Assembly: GCA_039602395.1 (NCBI GenBank)
Contig: JBCNJP010000013.1
Coordinates: 23,883,254-23,947,253, forward strand
Direction: 5' to 3'
Source of the DNA: Deinandra increscens subsp. villosa
Lineage: Eukaryota > Streptophyta > Magnoliopsida > Asterales > Asteraceae
Length of the DNA: 64,000 nt
Position 1 is the stretch's first letter. Each line of letters begins with the position of its first letter. The translations under genes and the position numbers were made by a program. Below the pieces are notes generated by a model. That model was not told where the DNA came from and made no database searches. It saw only the letters and a list, made by a program, of their open reading frames with translations. This document shows positions 55,892 to 64,000 of this stretch, piece by piece.

Positions 55892-55900
55892 ATATATATA
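55892..55900 (-). promoter_or_regulatory. Possible TATA box of HPRT
   Basis: The minus strand reads TATATATAT about 40 bases upstream of the HPRT start codon, followed by aaaccctaat. It is close to the ATG for a TATA box, so the assignment is weak. Confidence 0.35.
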
Positions 55901-56496
55901 TTTTTTTATCATTGAATTGAATGCTTTCGCCAATTGTCTAATCCAATCTCTATCACAAACGGTCAGAATAATAGGCTTTCACGATCGTGGGCTCTCAAAC
56001 GACCCAAATTTTTTTTTAATGTTTTAAATTATTTAATTTTATAAATATTAAAAAGATGTAATTACCATATAATAAAGTACTAGTCAGTGATCCGGATAAA
56101 TACCTGAGGCTTTGATATAAAAAGAATTATACAAAGTAAAAGATAACATAAATTGAAAAGAAAAGTTAAACTGAATAATACATAAAGCAATAAATATTAA
56201 ATTTATAAGTTTGAAAAATAAGACTTTACAATGTTAAACTGAATAATACATAAAACAATAAATATTAAACCCCAAATTCGATAGAACCAAATTGAAAAAG
56301 AAAAAGAAAAAAAAAAGATAAACAGACCAAAAGTCGTAAAGTATAGTTAAATCAAAATCCCAAACTTGATATAATATGAGATATGTGATGTTTATAAACT
56401 TGAAAACTTCATTTATGAATTTTGAAGTAACTTCTATGCACACTAACATAAAAATCTAATACATAAATCACCTCATGTTGATGATTCTATGTTAAA
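55901..56496. other. AT-rich intergenic DNA with 35-bp direct repeat
   Basis: The sequence ttaaactgaataatacataaa(g/a)caataaatatt occurs at about 56165-56198 and 56233-56266. Otherwise AT-rich and without a gene. Confidence 0.55.
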
Positions 56497-56928
56497 GCAC
56501 AACCATATGAAATTTCTTTTAGCTTTTTAGGAAAACGTGTTGGTTCCTCCCTCATATCACAATACTGTTTCAGGACCAAATCAACATTAACAACCACTGA
56601 GACTAAAAAAAATGTGTCTATATTGGAAGTACCACCTCTAACAGTAGATTTTCTAAAGTTTGATACTAACATGAATTAAAATGTAAAAAAAAACGATGTA
56701 TAGGGATATTGTGCACAACCCTATGAAATTTCTTTTAGCTTTTTAGGAAAACGTGTTGGTTCCTCCCTCATAGCACAATACTGTTTCAGGACCAAATCAA
56801 CATTAACAACCACCGAGACTAAAAAAATGCGTCTATATTGGAAGTACCACCTCTAACAGTAGATTTTCTAAAGGTTGATACTAACATGAATTAGAATGTA
56901 AAAAAGACGATGTATAGGGATATTGTGC
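56497..56928. repeat. Tandem duplication of a 216-bp unit
   Basis: Unit 1 (56497-56712) and unit 2 (56713-56928) both begin gcacaacc and end tagggatattgt. They differ by about ten substitutions and short A-run length changes. The small frame 56672-56487 lies in unit 1 and has no recognised content. Confidence 0.9.
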
Positions 56929-56944
56929 CTTATCTCTGCATCCC

Positions 56945-57050
56945 AATGTTTTTATAACCGGACCGAACAGTGAACCGGTCGCTCTACCAGTTTACTGGTC
57001 GGACACCGTTCACTGGTCGGACCGAAATGAAGAACCGGTTAATATTATTA
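56945..57050. repeat. Accggt-rich MITE-like remnant
   Basis: It has several accggt/ggtcgg words (ccggaccgaacagtgaaccgg, actggtcggacc, gaaccggttaat) in both orientations, as in hAT subterminal regions. No ends or TSD were fixed. Confidence 0.4.
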
Positions 57051-57320
57051 GTAAAAAAACTAACATTATATATAAATATTTGTGTTTCTATATAATATCC
57101 TTAAATAATTTATATTATTGTTTCATATGACATATTAGATTACATATACATGTATAATTCTACATTTGTAGCATTAAGTCATTAAACTCATTAACTTATG
57201 TAGCCATAGCACTGCATATTGTATATATATACAATAGATAAAGGGAACTTATGGTTCTGTGCCCCCCCTTTTTTTAACCAAACAAATAATATATATATAT
57301 ACATACTGAGAAACAAACCG

Positions 57321-57407
57321 CATATGGTACCCAGCGCAGCTGGTTAGGCCCCTTTTCGCCTACCCATATTACCCGGGTTCGAATCTCTCCTTTGTCTTTT
57401 TTTTTTT
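57321..57407 (+). repeat. tRNA-derived SINE-like element
   Basis: Box A-like gcgcagctggttaggcc (57334-57350) and a perfect box B gggttcgaatctc (57375-57387) lie about 40 bp apart, as in tRNA-derived RNA polymerase III promoters. A T run (57397-57407) follows. The sequence does not fold into a proper tRNA cloverleaf, so a SINE or a tRNA pseudogene is more likely than a tRNA gene. Confidence 0.6.
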
Positions 57408-57518
57408 ACTTTTCCAGATGTTTTTTCAAGAAGTTTAACAACAATTTATGGTACTTATTATATTAAATTCCTTTTACTGACTGATTTATCTCTTTTGATT
57501 GTCTTTCAGTTTCTAAAT

Positions 57519-57790
57519 ATGTCTTTATTTTTATGTTTTATTATTTTAAAAGTATTTAATAATTTAATGTTAAACAGATACTTTACGTTTAATTCATTTT
57601 TTTTTGTAATTTTTGTTTCAAGTATTACCTTTTATATATTATGTTTTTTATGTTTCAAAATAAGTCTTTATTTTTATATATATATATTTTTAAAGTATTT
57701 CTTAATTTAATGTTAAATAGATGCTTTACGTTTTAATTCATTTTTTTTTTCAAATGGAGTATTCCTTTTTATATTTTTTTAGTAACCTCT
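57519..57790. repeat. Imperfect tandem repeat, about 143-bp unit
   Basis: Copies starting near 57519 and 57662 share gtctttatttttat, aaagtattt, aatttaatgttaaa(c/t)agat and ctttacgttt(t)aattca in the same order. AT-rich DNA without a gene. Confidence 0.7.
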
Positions 57791-58648
57791 TTCATAAAAT
57801 ATATTATTAAAATTTTAAATAAACTTCTTTTTATTGATTATTTAACTTAAATTACCGTACTTTTTAATTGATACTTTTGTTACTTTTAATTACTCTATTT
57901 TTTAGCATTTACTATTACTAATCTTTATAACAATTTATATTACATTTATTCTTTAACATTTTTATTTATTTTAATAAAATGCACGTCATTTTTAAAGAAA
58001 TTGAATAAAATATATTATTTATAAGTTATTTTGTATAAAGTTTGTATGTTGTAATCTATAGAAAAGAAACGAAGGAAATAACCTAACTTACCTTGATGAT
58101 GAACAGAAATCTTGAAGATGAAGATGCGAATGGAAAGAAATTGGGCAAAGAAACCGTTGGTGAAGAATAAGGAAGAAACCTAGGACAGCGATGATATGAA
58201 CGAAGATAAACACACATCTCTCTCTCTCCGGCCACCGCTTGACCGCCCTCCCCGCCATGCTCTCCTTACTGATCCGGCAGCTGTGTTGGCGGATATACTC
58301 CGATCGGATTGCGAGCAATAGTGAGAGAGAGGACTGTAGTTTTAGGAACATATTTGAGTTTAGAAGCCAAAGGGTACATATTTCTGACATGAGTTCCTAC
58401 GACTAATGAATTTTTGCTTTCACAGGTGATATGGATCTTCCTCAATCAAACACAGATAGAAACTGGAGAAGGCTGGACTGTAGTTTTTCTTGCCGAAACA
58501 TAAAAGATTGATGATTGGTTCGAAGCATTCTATTTGAAGAATCGTTGCTGGAGATAAGGCAATCTACTCGAACGAAGACGCTTTCCACCTGAGGAATGGG
58601 GGACTGGGGTCTTCCAGAAATAACACTTAGACAACCTAAAGCTTTAAC
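57791..58648. other. Intergenic DNA, no gene supported
   Basis: AT-rich to 58080. 58080-58640 is less AT-rich and could hold transcribed leader or exon sequence (a CT-rich block with the reverse complement of a leader near 58215, and tttcacag followed by gtgatatggatcttcc near 58420). No frame has recognisable content. Confidence 0.4.
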
Positions 58649-59862
58649 TGTTGGGTTTTTACAGTGGGATCCGGGTTACCGATTTTAATTTTATTAAAAC
58701 CGATTTTAATAATAAAATTAATTCCAAATTAATTTAGCAGCGGAAACGAATTAAACGCGGATGCAACCGTAACAGGATCAATCACCGACACGACAGACAC
58801 AGAAAATATATTTATTTAAATAAATAAATAAATACATAAATAAATAAAATATCTAATAGATTAGATATACCTTGGCGGGATCCGAGCAACCGCTCGAGAC
58901 ACCCGGATTCAATGGGCTCGCGCTAGGACGAACAGTGACGTCCGACTCGAACCTTCGAGACAGATCATCAACGGCGGCATCGGCGGCGGCGACCACAGGC
59001 GGCGGCGGCGGCAGTGGCGGCGGTGGTGGTAGAGATACCACCGGTGGTGGTGACAAAACCTTCTCCGTCGGGATGGCCACCGGGACCGATCCCACGACGA
59101 AGGACTCGCCGGAGATCGGAGGAGGGGCGGCGGCGGCGGACAGGTAGAGCGGCGCCGACCACGACGACGCGACCGGGCGCGGCGGTCTCGGCTGCGCCGG
59201 CAGCGCGAGAACCACCGGCCGGTGGTCGCGCGGCGGCGCGTGAGCAGCAGCGGCGGCGGCGGCGGCTTGAGCCGCGGCGGCGGCTCGGGCTGCGGCTTCG
59301 GCTTCGGCTCGGGCTGCGGCTTCGGCTCGGGCTGCGATGGCTTCGCTTTCGAGTCGGGCACAGATACTGGCAAGACGGGGATCCATTGAAAATCACGAAC
59401 GGATCACGGTGGTGGAAGCTGGGCGGCGACGGCGGTCGGCGACGGCGGCGAAGGAGCCGACTTCGGCTGGGGTTCGGCGCAGGGAGAGAGAGGAGGGAGG
59501 AGATTAGGGTTTCGAGTAACTACTTTTTTTAATCCTCCTCCTTTTCTCATTTAATATCAAATTCGCGGACCGGGGCCAGACGGACTGGGCCCGGTCGCGA
59601 TCTCCTTTAATCCACCAATCGATTAGTCTGTTAATCCGGTAACAACTAATCGATCCGTCTTTTAATTACCGAGTATTTTGAACCGATAGATTTTGTCAAT
59701 TTAAATAAATAATTCATATTTATTTAATTCACCATTTAGTTCGTTTATTTCTAATTAACAATTAATTAGATATAATAGTCCGTTGACCCAGGTGTAACTC
59801 TTACGGGTCAATATCGGTCGGGTTCGTTAATTCGTCGGGTCAGGACACCCTTGTTTCCAACA
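58649..59862 (-). repeat. 3' LTR of copia element (1214 bp) with GC-rich core
   Basis: It starts TGTTGGGTTT and ends TTTCCAACA, with 6-bp inverted ends TGTTGG/CCAACA. The adjoining gtctcccacttgg is the polypurine tract on the minus strand. 58870-59520 is very GC-rich, unlike the AT-rich rest. A minus-strand TATA-like stretch is near 59700, and an AAACCCTAATC leader-like sequence near 59500. Confidence 0.88.
58853..59386 (-). CDS. Ala/Pro-rich ORF inside copia LTR, hypothetical
   Basis: A 177-codon open frame runs in the sense direction of the element, inside its LTR. It starts MDPRLASICARLESEAIAAR. It then has an Ala/Glu-rich helix-like stretch (about residues 15-50), a Pro-rich region with PPPPPLPPPPP (about 120-130) and a C-terminal FESDVTVRPSASPLNPG. 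The sequence upstream of the ATG resembles a plant 5' leader (AAACCCTAATCTCC, then CT-rich). High GC makes long chance frames likely: frames of 142-172 codons exist on other phases and strands of the same stretch. Translation is therefore uncertain. It may be captured host sequence. Confidence 0.4.
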   Translation of the reverse strand: MDPRLASICARLESEAIAARAEAAARAEAEAAARAAAAAQAAAAAAAAHAPPRDHRPVVLALPAQPRPPRPVASSWSAPLYLSAAAAPPPISGESFVVGSVPVAIPTEKVLSPPPVVSLPPPPPLPPPPPVVAAADAAVDDLSRRFESDVTVRPSASPLNPGVSSGCSDPAKVYLIY

Positions 59863-60684
59863 GTCTCCCACTTGGACTGAACGCGACAGTTTAACGAGCG
59901 CAGTCAGAGGCACTCTAGCTATGCATGGCTACACCAACTAATATTGACTCTTTAAGTCGGTTGCCAAAGTATATCTGATTGACTATCAAGCAGACTTACG
60001 ACTTGTGCATTCATTGTCATATGTTCCTTTCTGTATAAGACATTGATGAATTATAGGACATGGACTCCCATATTGTATTCATCGATTTTCATTCTCGATA
60101 CAATTCGAAGTGATCCAACAAACACACAGTAAGTTTGGGTGAGGCCTCACACTTATCACTTGGAATCAACGAGGGCGCCTTTATGTCTAACTGTTGCCAA
60201 AGCAAGAGTACAGAATCCCTTGTCGAGGCATACAGCTCCCACTAAACCTCAGAGCCATTCCCAAAAGTAGCCGTTATGGCTGGCAGTTACGCGACAACGT
60301 TAGGCTACAATCAAAGAATGTTCTTTAGTAGAGAGGAGTTCGAATATGCGTCTCAGGTCTAAGGATACATTAGAGCATGCATTTAATCAAGCAAGCAAGA
60401 CTTCCATGATTGCGTTGCATGATGCGAGTTACGTCCAACGTCATTCACCAATGAGGTCTGTGAGTTTGAACGTTAAACAACTTTAAAGTTCAACCAGTCA
60501 CAATAGTCTTACTTTAGTATAGCTCCCACTTACTAATCGACTACGGACATTTAGGACAAGAACTTATTGTCCATGGATTAAACGTACAAATATTGAACAC
60601 AGTTATGTAATTCATTATTGCATAAAACAGATGGAATAAGAATAATACAGATAACCGTTGGTGTTCATGCATCCAAATACTGAA
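59863..60684 (-). other. Untranslated region between RNase H stop and 3' LTR
   Basis: About 800 bp with no frame of note. It ends in the polypurine tract beside the LTR. Confidence 0.7.
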
Positions 60685-63600
60685 TCAAAACATGTCTTTA
60701 GCTAATCTAAGCCCTATCGCTTCTCTGTGGCGTATATGAGTCTCTTGAGTCATAGGCTTAGTGAAGGGATCAGCTAAGTTTTGATCTGTGTGTACTTTGC
60801 TTATCTTGATTTCATTTCTGTCGACTACTTCTCTTATGTAGTGGAATTTCCTCAGTACGTGCTTGGCCATCTTATGGGACCGTTGCTCTTTGGCTTGAGC
60901 TATAGCGCCTGTGTTATCGCACAGTATCTCGATGGGTTGCCTAATACTTGGCATAGCATCGAGATCGGATATGAACTTCTTCATCCACACGGCTTCTTTA
61001 GCAGCTTCTGAGGCGGCTATGTATTCGGATTCAGTAGTAGAATCAGCTACTACTGGCTGTTTTGAGCTTCTCCAAGAAACAGCCCCTCCGTTAAGAGTGA
61101 ATACGAATCCTGACTGTGAGCGAGAGTCATCTCGGTCAGTCTGAAAACTGGCGTCAGTGTAACATCTTACAGTGAGCTCCTCGTCAACACCCCCGAATAC
61201 GAGAAACATGTCAGTGGTGTTTCTCAAGTATTTCAGTATGTTCTTTACAGCCGTCCAGTGAGCTAGCCCTGGCGTCTGTTGGTACCGACTTGTCACGCTT
61301 AATGCATACGAGACATCCGGTCGTGTGCAGAGCATGGCGTACATGATAGATCCAATAGCAGAGGCAAATGGGATCGATGCCATTTGGCTTATCTCGCGCT
61401 CCGTTTTAGGTGCTTGAGATTTGTCCAATATTGTTCCCTTAGTCATGGGAACTGCTCCTTTCTTGGAGTTGCTCATATTGAACCGAGCTATGATCTTATC
61501 TATGTATGTGCTTTGACTGAGTCCCAAAAGTCGCTTAGATCGATCTCTGTGAATCTTGATTCCCAGAATATAAGCGGCTTCTCCAAGGTCTTTCATAGCG
61601 AAACAAGATGAAAGCCATTTCTTAACTTCGTTAAGCATGGGTATGTTGTTTCCTATGATCAGTATATCGTCCACGTACAGTACGAGGAACGATACAGCGC
61701 TCCCACTTGCCTTTCTGTAGACACAAGGCTCATCTTTGTTTTGTTCAAAGCCAAACTCTTTGACTTTCTGATCAAAACGAAGATTCCAGCTTCGAGATGC
61801 TTGCTTGAGTCCATAAATGGACTTGCTAAGCTTGCAAACCTTGTTTGGATTCTCTGGATCGACAAAACCATCAGGCTGAACCATATAGACATCTTCTTCG
61901 AGTTGTCCGTTCAGGAAGGCGGTTTTCACGTCCATTTGCCATATCTCATAGTCATGGTATGCGGCTATGGCAAGGAGAATCCTGATCGATTTGATCATGA
62001 CAACGGGCGAAAAGGTCTCATCATAATCAATCCCTTGAGTTTGAGTGAAACCTTTCGCTACAAGCCGTGCCTTGTAGGTTTGCACATTTCCATGCATGTC
62101 AGTTTTTCTTTTAAAGATCCACTTGCTCCCTACTGCCCGTGTACCGGGGGGTAGCTCAATCAAGTCCCAGACGTGATTGTCACGCATGGATTGCATCTCA
62201 GCGTTCATGGCTTCAAGCCATTTATCAGATTCCGGATCTGATATAGCAGCTTTGTAATTAATAGGTTCATCGTTAGAATCGGCTATTAATAGAACATCGA
62301 AGGCCTCATGATATCCAAGGTATCTTTCAGGCTCATGTCGTATTCTTTCGCTCCTACGAACGCTTGTGCTTGTGTTTGGGTCTGATGGTGCGACAACAAC
62401 TTGTCGGTCAGACACAGCGACCGCTTCAGGGCTAGGTGAATCTTGAATTTCTTCAAGATCCACTGGATCACTATTTGTTCCTCGAGTAAGAAATTCTTTC
62501 TCAAGGAATTTACCTTTCCTCTTGATGGAAACAGTGTTTGCATCGGGATGGTAGAAGTAATAACCGGTATTACCATAGTATCCAACGAAAGTTACCTTTT
62601 CGCCTCGAGGATCGAGCTTATTATCAGAATCACTGCTGACATAAGCATCACATCCCCATACCCTGAGGTATGAAAGTTTGGGAAGAGAACCATGCCATAT
62701 CTCATATGGGGTCTTCCCTACTTTCTTGGTCGGTGCCAGATTTATTAGGCGAGCGGCGGTTAAGATGGCATATCCCCAAAAGGAATGCGGCAAGGTTGTC
62801 CTGCACATCATCGATCGAACCATGTTAAGCAGAGTTCGATTCCTCCTCTCACTAACGCCATTTAACTGGGGTGTGCCAGGTGGAGTAGGTTGTGAAACGA
62901 TTCCACATTCCTTCAGATGATTTAGGAATTCAGCGCTTAGGTATTCACCGCCTCTATCTGATCGAAGTATTTTAATAGTTCGAGTTAGTTGATTTTGTAC
63001 TTCGTTTTGAAACTCTTTGAACTTTTCAAAAGTTTCATGTTTGTGTTTCATCAGATAGACATAGGCATATCTGCTGTAGTCATCGATGAAAGTCACGAAG
63101 TACCGTTCACGATTTCTCGTCTCGGTTCGAAAGGGTCCACACACATCAGTGTGAATAACGCCTAACAATCCTTGGGCCCGTTCACCTGTGTGGGTGAAGG
63201 GTGACTTGGTTAATTTACCAGATAAGCACGACTCGCATTCATCAAAGGAATCTGCATTTTGGGATTCGAGAATGCCAGCAGTTTGCAACTTCTTGATGCG
63301 GGCCTTGCTTATGTGACCAAGTCTATGGTGCCATAACGAGGATTCGTTACTATCAGCTTTGTTTCTTTTAGAAACATGATAGATCTGGTCGTTTGTTTGA
63401 ACATCTATCTCATATATTCCATGTTGAGGTTTAGCCTCGAAATAAAAGATATCATTAAGGTAAGCAGAAATCATATTTCCATTAAATTTATACCGAAATC
63501 CTTGTTCAAACAATGAAGAGACAGAAATAATGTTTCTGGATAAACCAGGTGCATATAAACAGTTAATCAAATTAACTACAAGGCCTGAAGAACATGAAAA

Positions 63601-64000
63601 AGAAAATGTTCCAGTAGCAAGTACTGGGACCTTCTTCCCGTCACCAACGATGAGGTCCATGCGGCCTCGTTCTGTCTTCTTCCACTTCTCAGGTTCCTGC
63701 AAAACATTAACAATGTGGTAACCACATCCAGTATCAAATACCCATGAATTGGAGGAAACAGTGAAAAGTTCAATAACATTTATTGAAATACCTGATGAGC
63801 AACCCTTATTAGAGTTCTTGGTCATCTTCAGCTTTGCAAGATAAACAGGACAGTTGCGACGCCAGTGTCCCATTTTGTTGCACTCATAGCACAGGCGCTC
63901 CTCAGGAGGCTGAACCTGTGGTTTCTTGCCTTTGCCCTCTTTAACCTTCTTGGCTTTGGAGATCTTTGTATTCGTAACTTTGAGCACGTCCGGCGTGGTC
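60685..64000 (-). CDS. Copia gag-pol polyprotein (end of gag, PR, INT, RT, RNase H), partial
   Basis: The frame is open from the window edge to a stop at 60685. Its true start lies outside; the codon at 63987 is GTG, not ATG. Numbering from that codon, the gag knuckle CYECNKMGHWRRNC is at 33-46 and the protease DTG at 85-87. Integrase zinc-binding residues are H221, H225, C251 and C254, with catalytic D281, D344 and E380. RT has D686 in QMDVKTAFLNG and YVDD at 771-774. RNase H has D945 (CYTDAS), E986/E988 (TTESEY) and D1024 (LCDNTG). Every catalytic residue of copia pol is present and there is no stop or shift. It reverse-transcribes and inserts the element. Confidence 0.95.
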   Translation of the reverse strand, partial: TTPDVLKVTNTKISKAKKVKEGKGKKPQVQPPEERLCYECNKMGHWRRNCPVYLAKLKMTKNSNKGCSSGISINVIELFTVSSNSWVFDTGCGYHIVNVLQEPEKWKKTERGRMDLIVGDGKKVPVLATGTFSFSCSSGLVVNLINCLYAPGLSRNIISVSSLFEQGFRYKFNGNMISAYLNDIFYFEAKPQHGIYEIDVQTNDQIYHVSKRNKADSNESSLWHHRLGHISKARIKKLQTAGILESQNADSFDECESCLSGKLTKSPFTHTGERAQGLLGVIHTDVCGPFRTETRNRERYFVTFIDDYSRYAYVYLMKHKHETFEKFKEFQNEVQNQLTRTIKILRSDRGGEYLSAEFLNHLKECGIVSQPTPPGTPQLNGVSERRNRTLLNMVRSMMCRTTLPHSFWGYAILTAARLINLAPTKKVGKTPYEIWHGSLPKLSYLRVWGCDAYVSSDSDNKLDPRGEKVTFVGYYGNTGYYFYHPDANTVSIKRKGKFLEKEFLTRGTNSDPVDLEEIQDSPSPEAVAVSDRQVVVAPSDPNTSTSVRRSERIRHEPERYLGYHEAFDVLLIADSNDEPINYKAAISDPESDKWLEAMNAEMQSMRDNHVWDLIELPPGTRAVGSKWIFKRKTDMHGNVQTYKARLVAKGFTQTQGIDYDETFSPVVMIKSIRILLAIAAYHDYEIWQMDVKTAFLNGQLEEDVYMVQPDGFVDPENPNKVCKLSKSIYGLKQASRSWNLRFDQKVKEFGFEQNKDEPCVYRKASGSAVSFLVLYVDDILIIGNNIPMLNEVKKWLSSCFAMKDLGEAAYILGIKIHRDRSKRLLGLSQSTYIDKIIARFNMSNSKKGAVPMTKGTILDKSQAPKTEREISQMASIPFASAIGSIMYAMLCTRPDVSYALSVTSRYQQTPGLAHWTAVKNILKYLRNTTDMFLVFGGVDEELTVRCYTDASFQTDRDDSRSQSGFVFTLNGGAVSWRSSKQPVVADSTTESEYIAASEAAKEAVWMKKFISDLDAMPSIRQPIEILCDNTGAIAQAKEQRSHKMAKHVLRKFHYIREVVDRNEIKISKVHTDQNLADPFTKPMTQETHIRHREAIGLRLAKDMF

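Larger units (their letters stand above)
58649..64000 (-). mobile_element. Ty1/copia element (Tork/Angela-like), runs off window
   Basis: The 3' LTR lies at 58649-59862, the PPT at 59863-59875 and the intact pol at 60685-64000. Gag and the 5' LTR are beyond the right edge. The left TSD would be TTAAC (58644-58648). The unbroken 1100-codon pol suggests a young and perhaps active element. Confidence 0.9.

Noticed and set aside
57321..57407. Functional tRNA gene
   Set aside because: Boxes A and B are present, but no complete acceptor, D and anticodon stems can be drawn.
58088..58390. 100-codon minus-strand ORF as a host gene
   Set aside because: It has no recognised motif, splice signals or conserved composition. 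I left it as unassigned.
59014..59532. Long plus-strand ORF (172 codons) and other frames in the GC-rich LTR core
   Set aside because: Arg/Gly-rich shadow frames of a GC-rich stretch. Only the sense-strand frame at 58853-59386 has a plausible start context, and even that is uncertain.

Overview
This is nuclear DNA of a flowering plant, most likely a eudicot. It carries spliced genes with GT-AG introns, and plant Ty1/copia, Ty3/gypsy, MULE, hAT, PIF-type and LINE repeats. The repeat families resemble those I associate with Asteraceae, but that family-level guess is only an inference. Two host genes can be supported: an eight-exon gene for a plastid S1-domain RNA-binding protein (RLSB/PDE338-like, 19762-23722, +) and a three-exon hypoxanthine-guanine phosphoribosyltransferase gene (53572-55851, -). 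Nearly everything else is transposable elements, many nested in one another.

Left third (1-18.4 kb). 1-3789 is a decayed minus-strand Ty3/gypsy gag-pol, with LTR-like promoter sequence on its right. A gag-only Sirevirus-like copia element (4792-10424, -) has inserted there and is cut by a 500-N assembly gap (10425-10924). After the gap the same LTR context appears again, this time with a solo LTR (11165-11500, TSD CCTGT). A Tat-type gypsy remnant follows: RNase H and integrase on the minus strand (14985-16715), with an opposite-strand, intron-containing PF04195-like ORF (11848-14354). LINE debris and low-complexity repeats lie to its right.

Middle (18.4-42.4 kb). A PIF/Harbinger-like MITE sits inside another MITE just upstream of RLSB, and a further MITE-like insert ends 30 bp before a splice acceptor in intron 4. 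Downstream is a three-level nest: a non-coding LTR element (24856-42427, +, TSD AACAC) contains a Sirevirus-like copia element with an extra 3' ORF (27581-41810, -, TSD TATAC). The 5' LTR of that element contains a 1576-bp solo LTR (39617-41192, TSD TATAA).

Right third (42.4-64 kb). A 9.6-kb MULE (43381-53008, 9-bp TSD TAATTTATA) lies in a second copy of the MITE found upstream of RLSB, so the empty site is visible within the window. The MULE contains a 4159-bp solo LTR (TSD CACCA) and, in its right TIR, a 5'-truncated LINE-like reverse transcriptase with a CCHC plus restriction-like nuclease C-terminus. That reverse transcriptase is itself split by a hAT element (TSD GCGCAGAC). The HPRT gene, tandem duplications and a SINE-like sequence follow. 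The window ends in a copia element with an intact pol (60685-64000, -) and a GC-rich ORF inside its LTR.

The two host genes match, from memory, Arabidopsis neighbours AT1G71720 and AT1G71750. The nested elements may therefore have expanded an ancestral short interval to about 30 kb. All calls were made by reading the sequence and none by database search.
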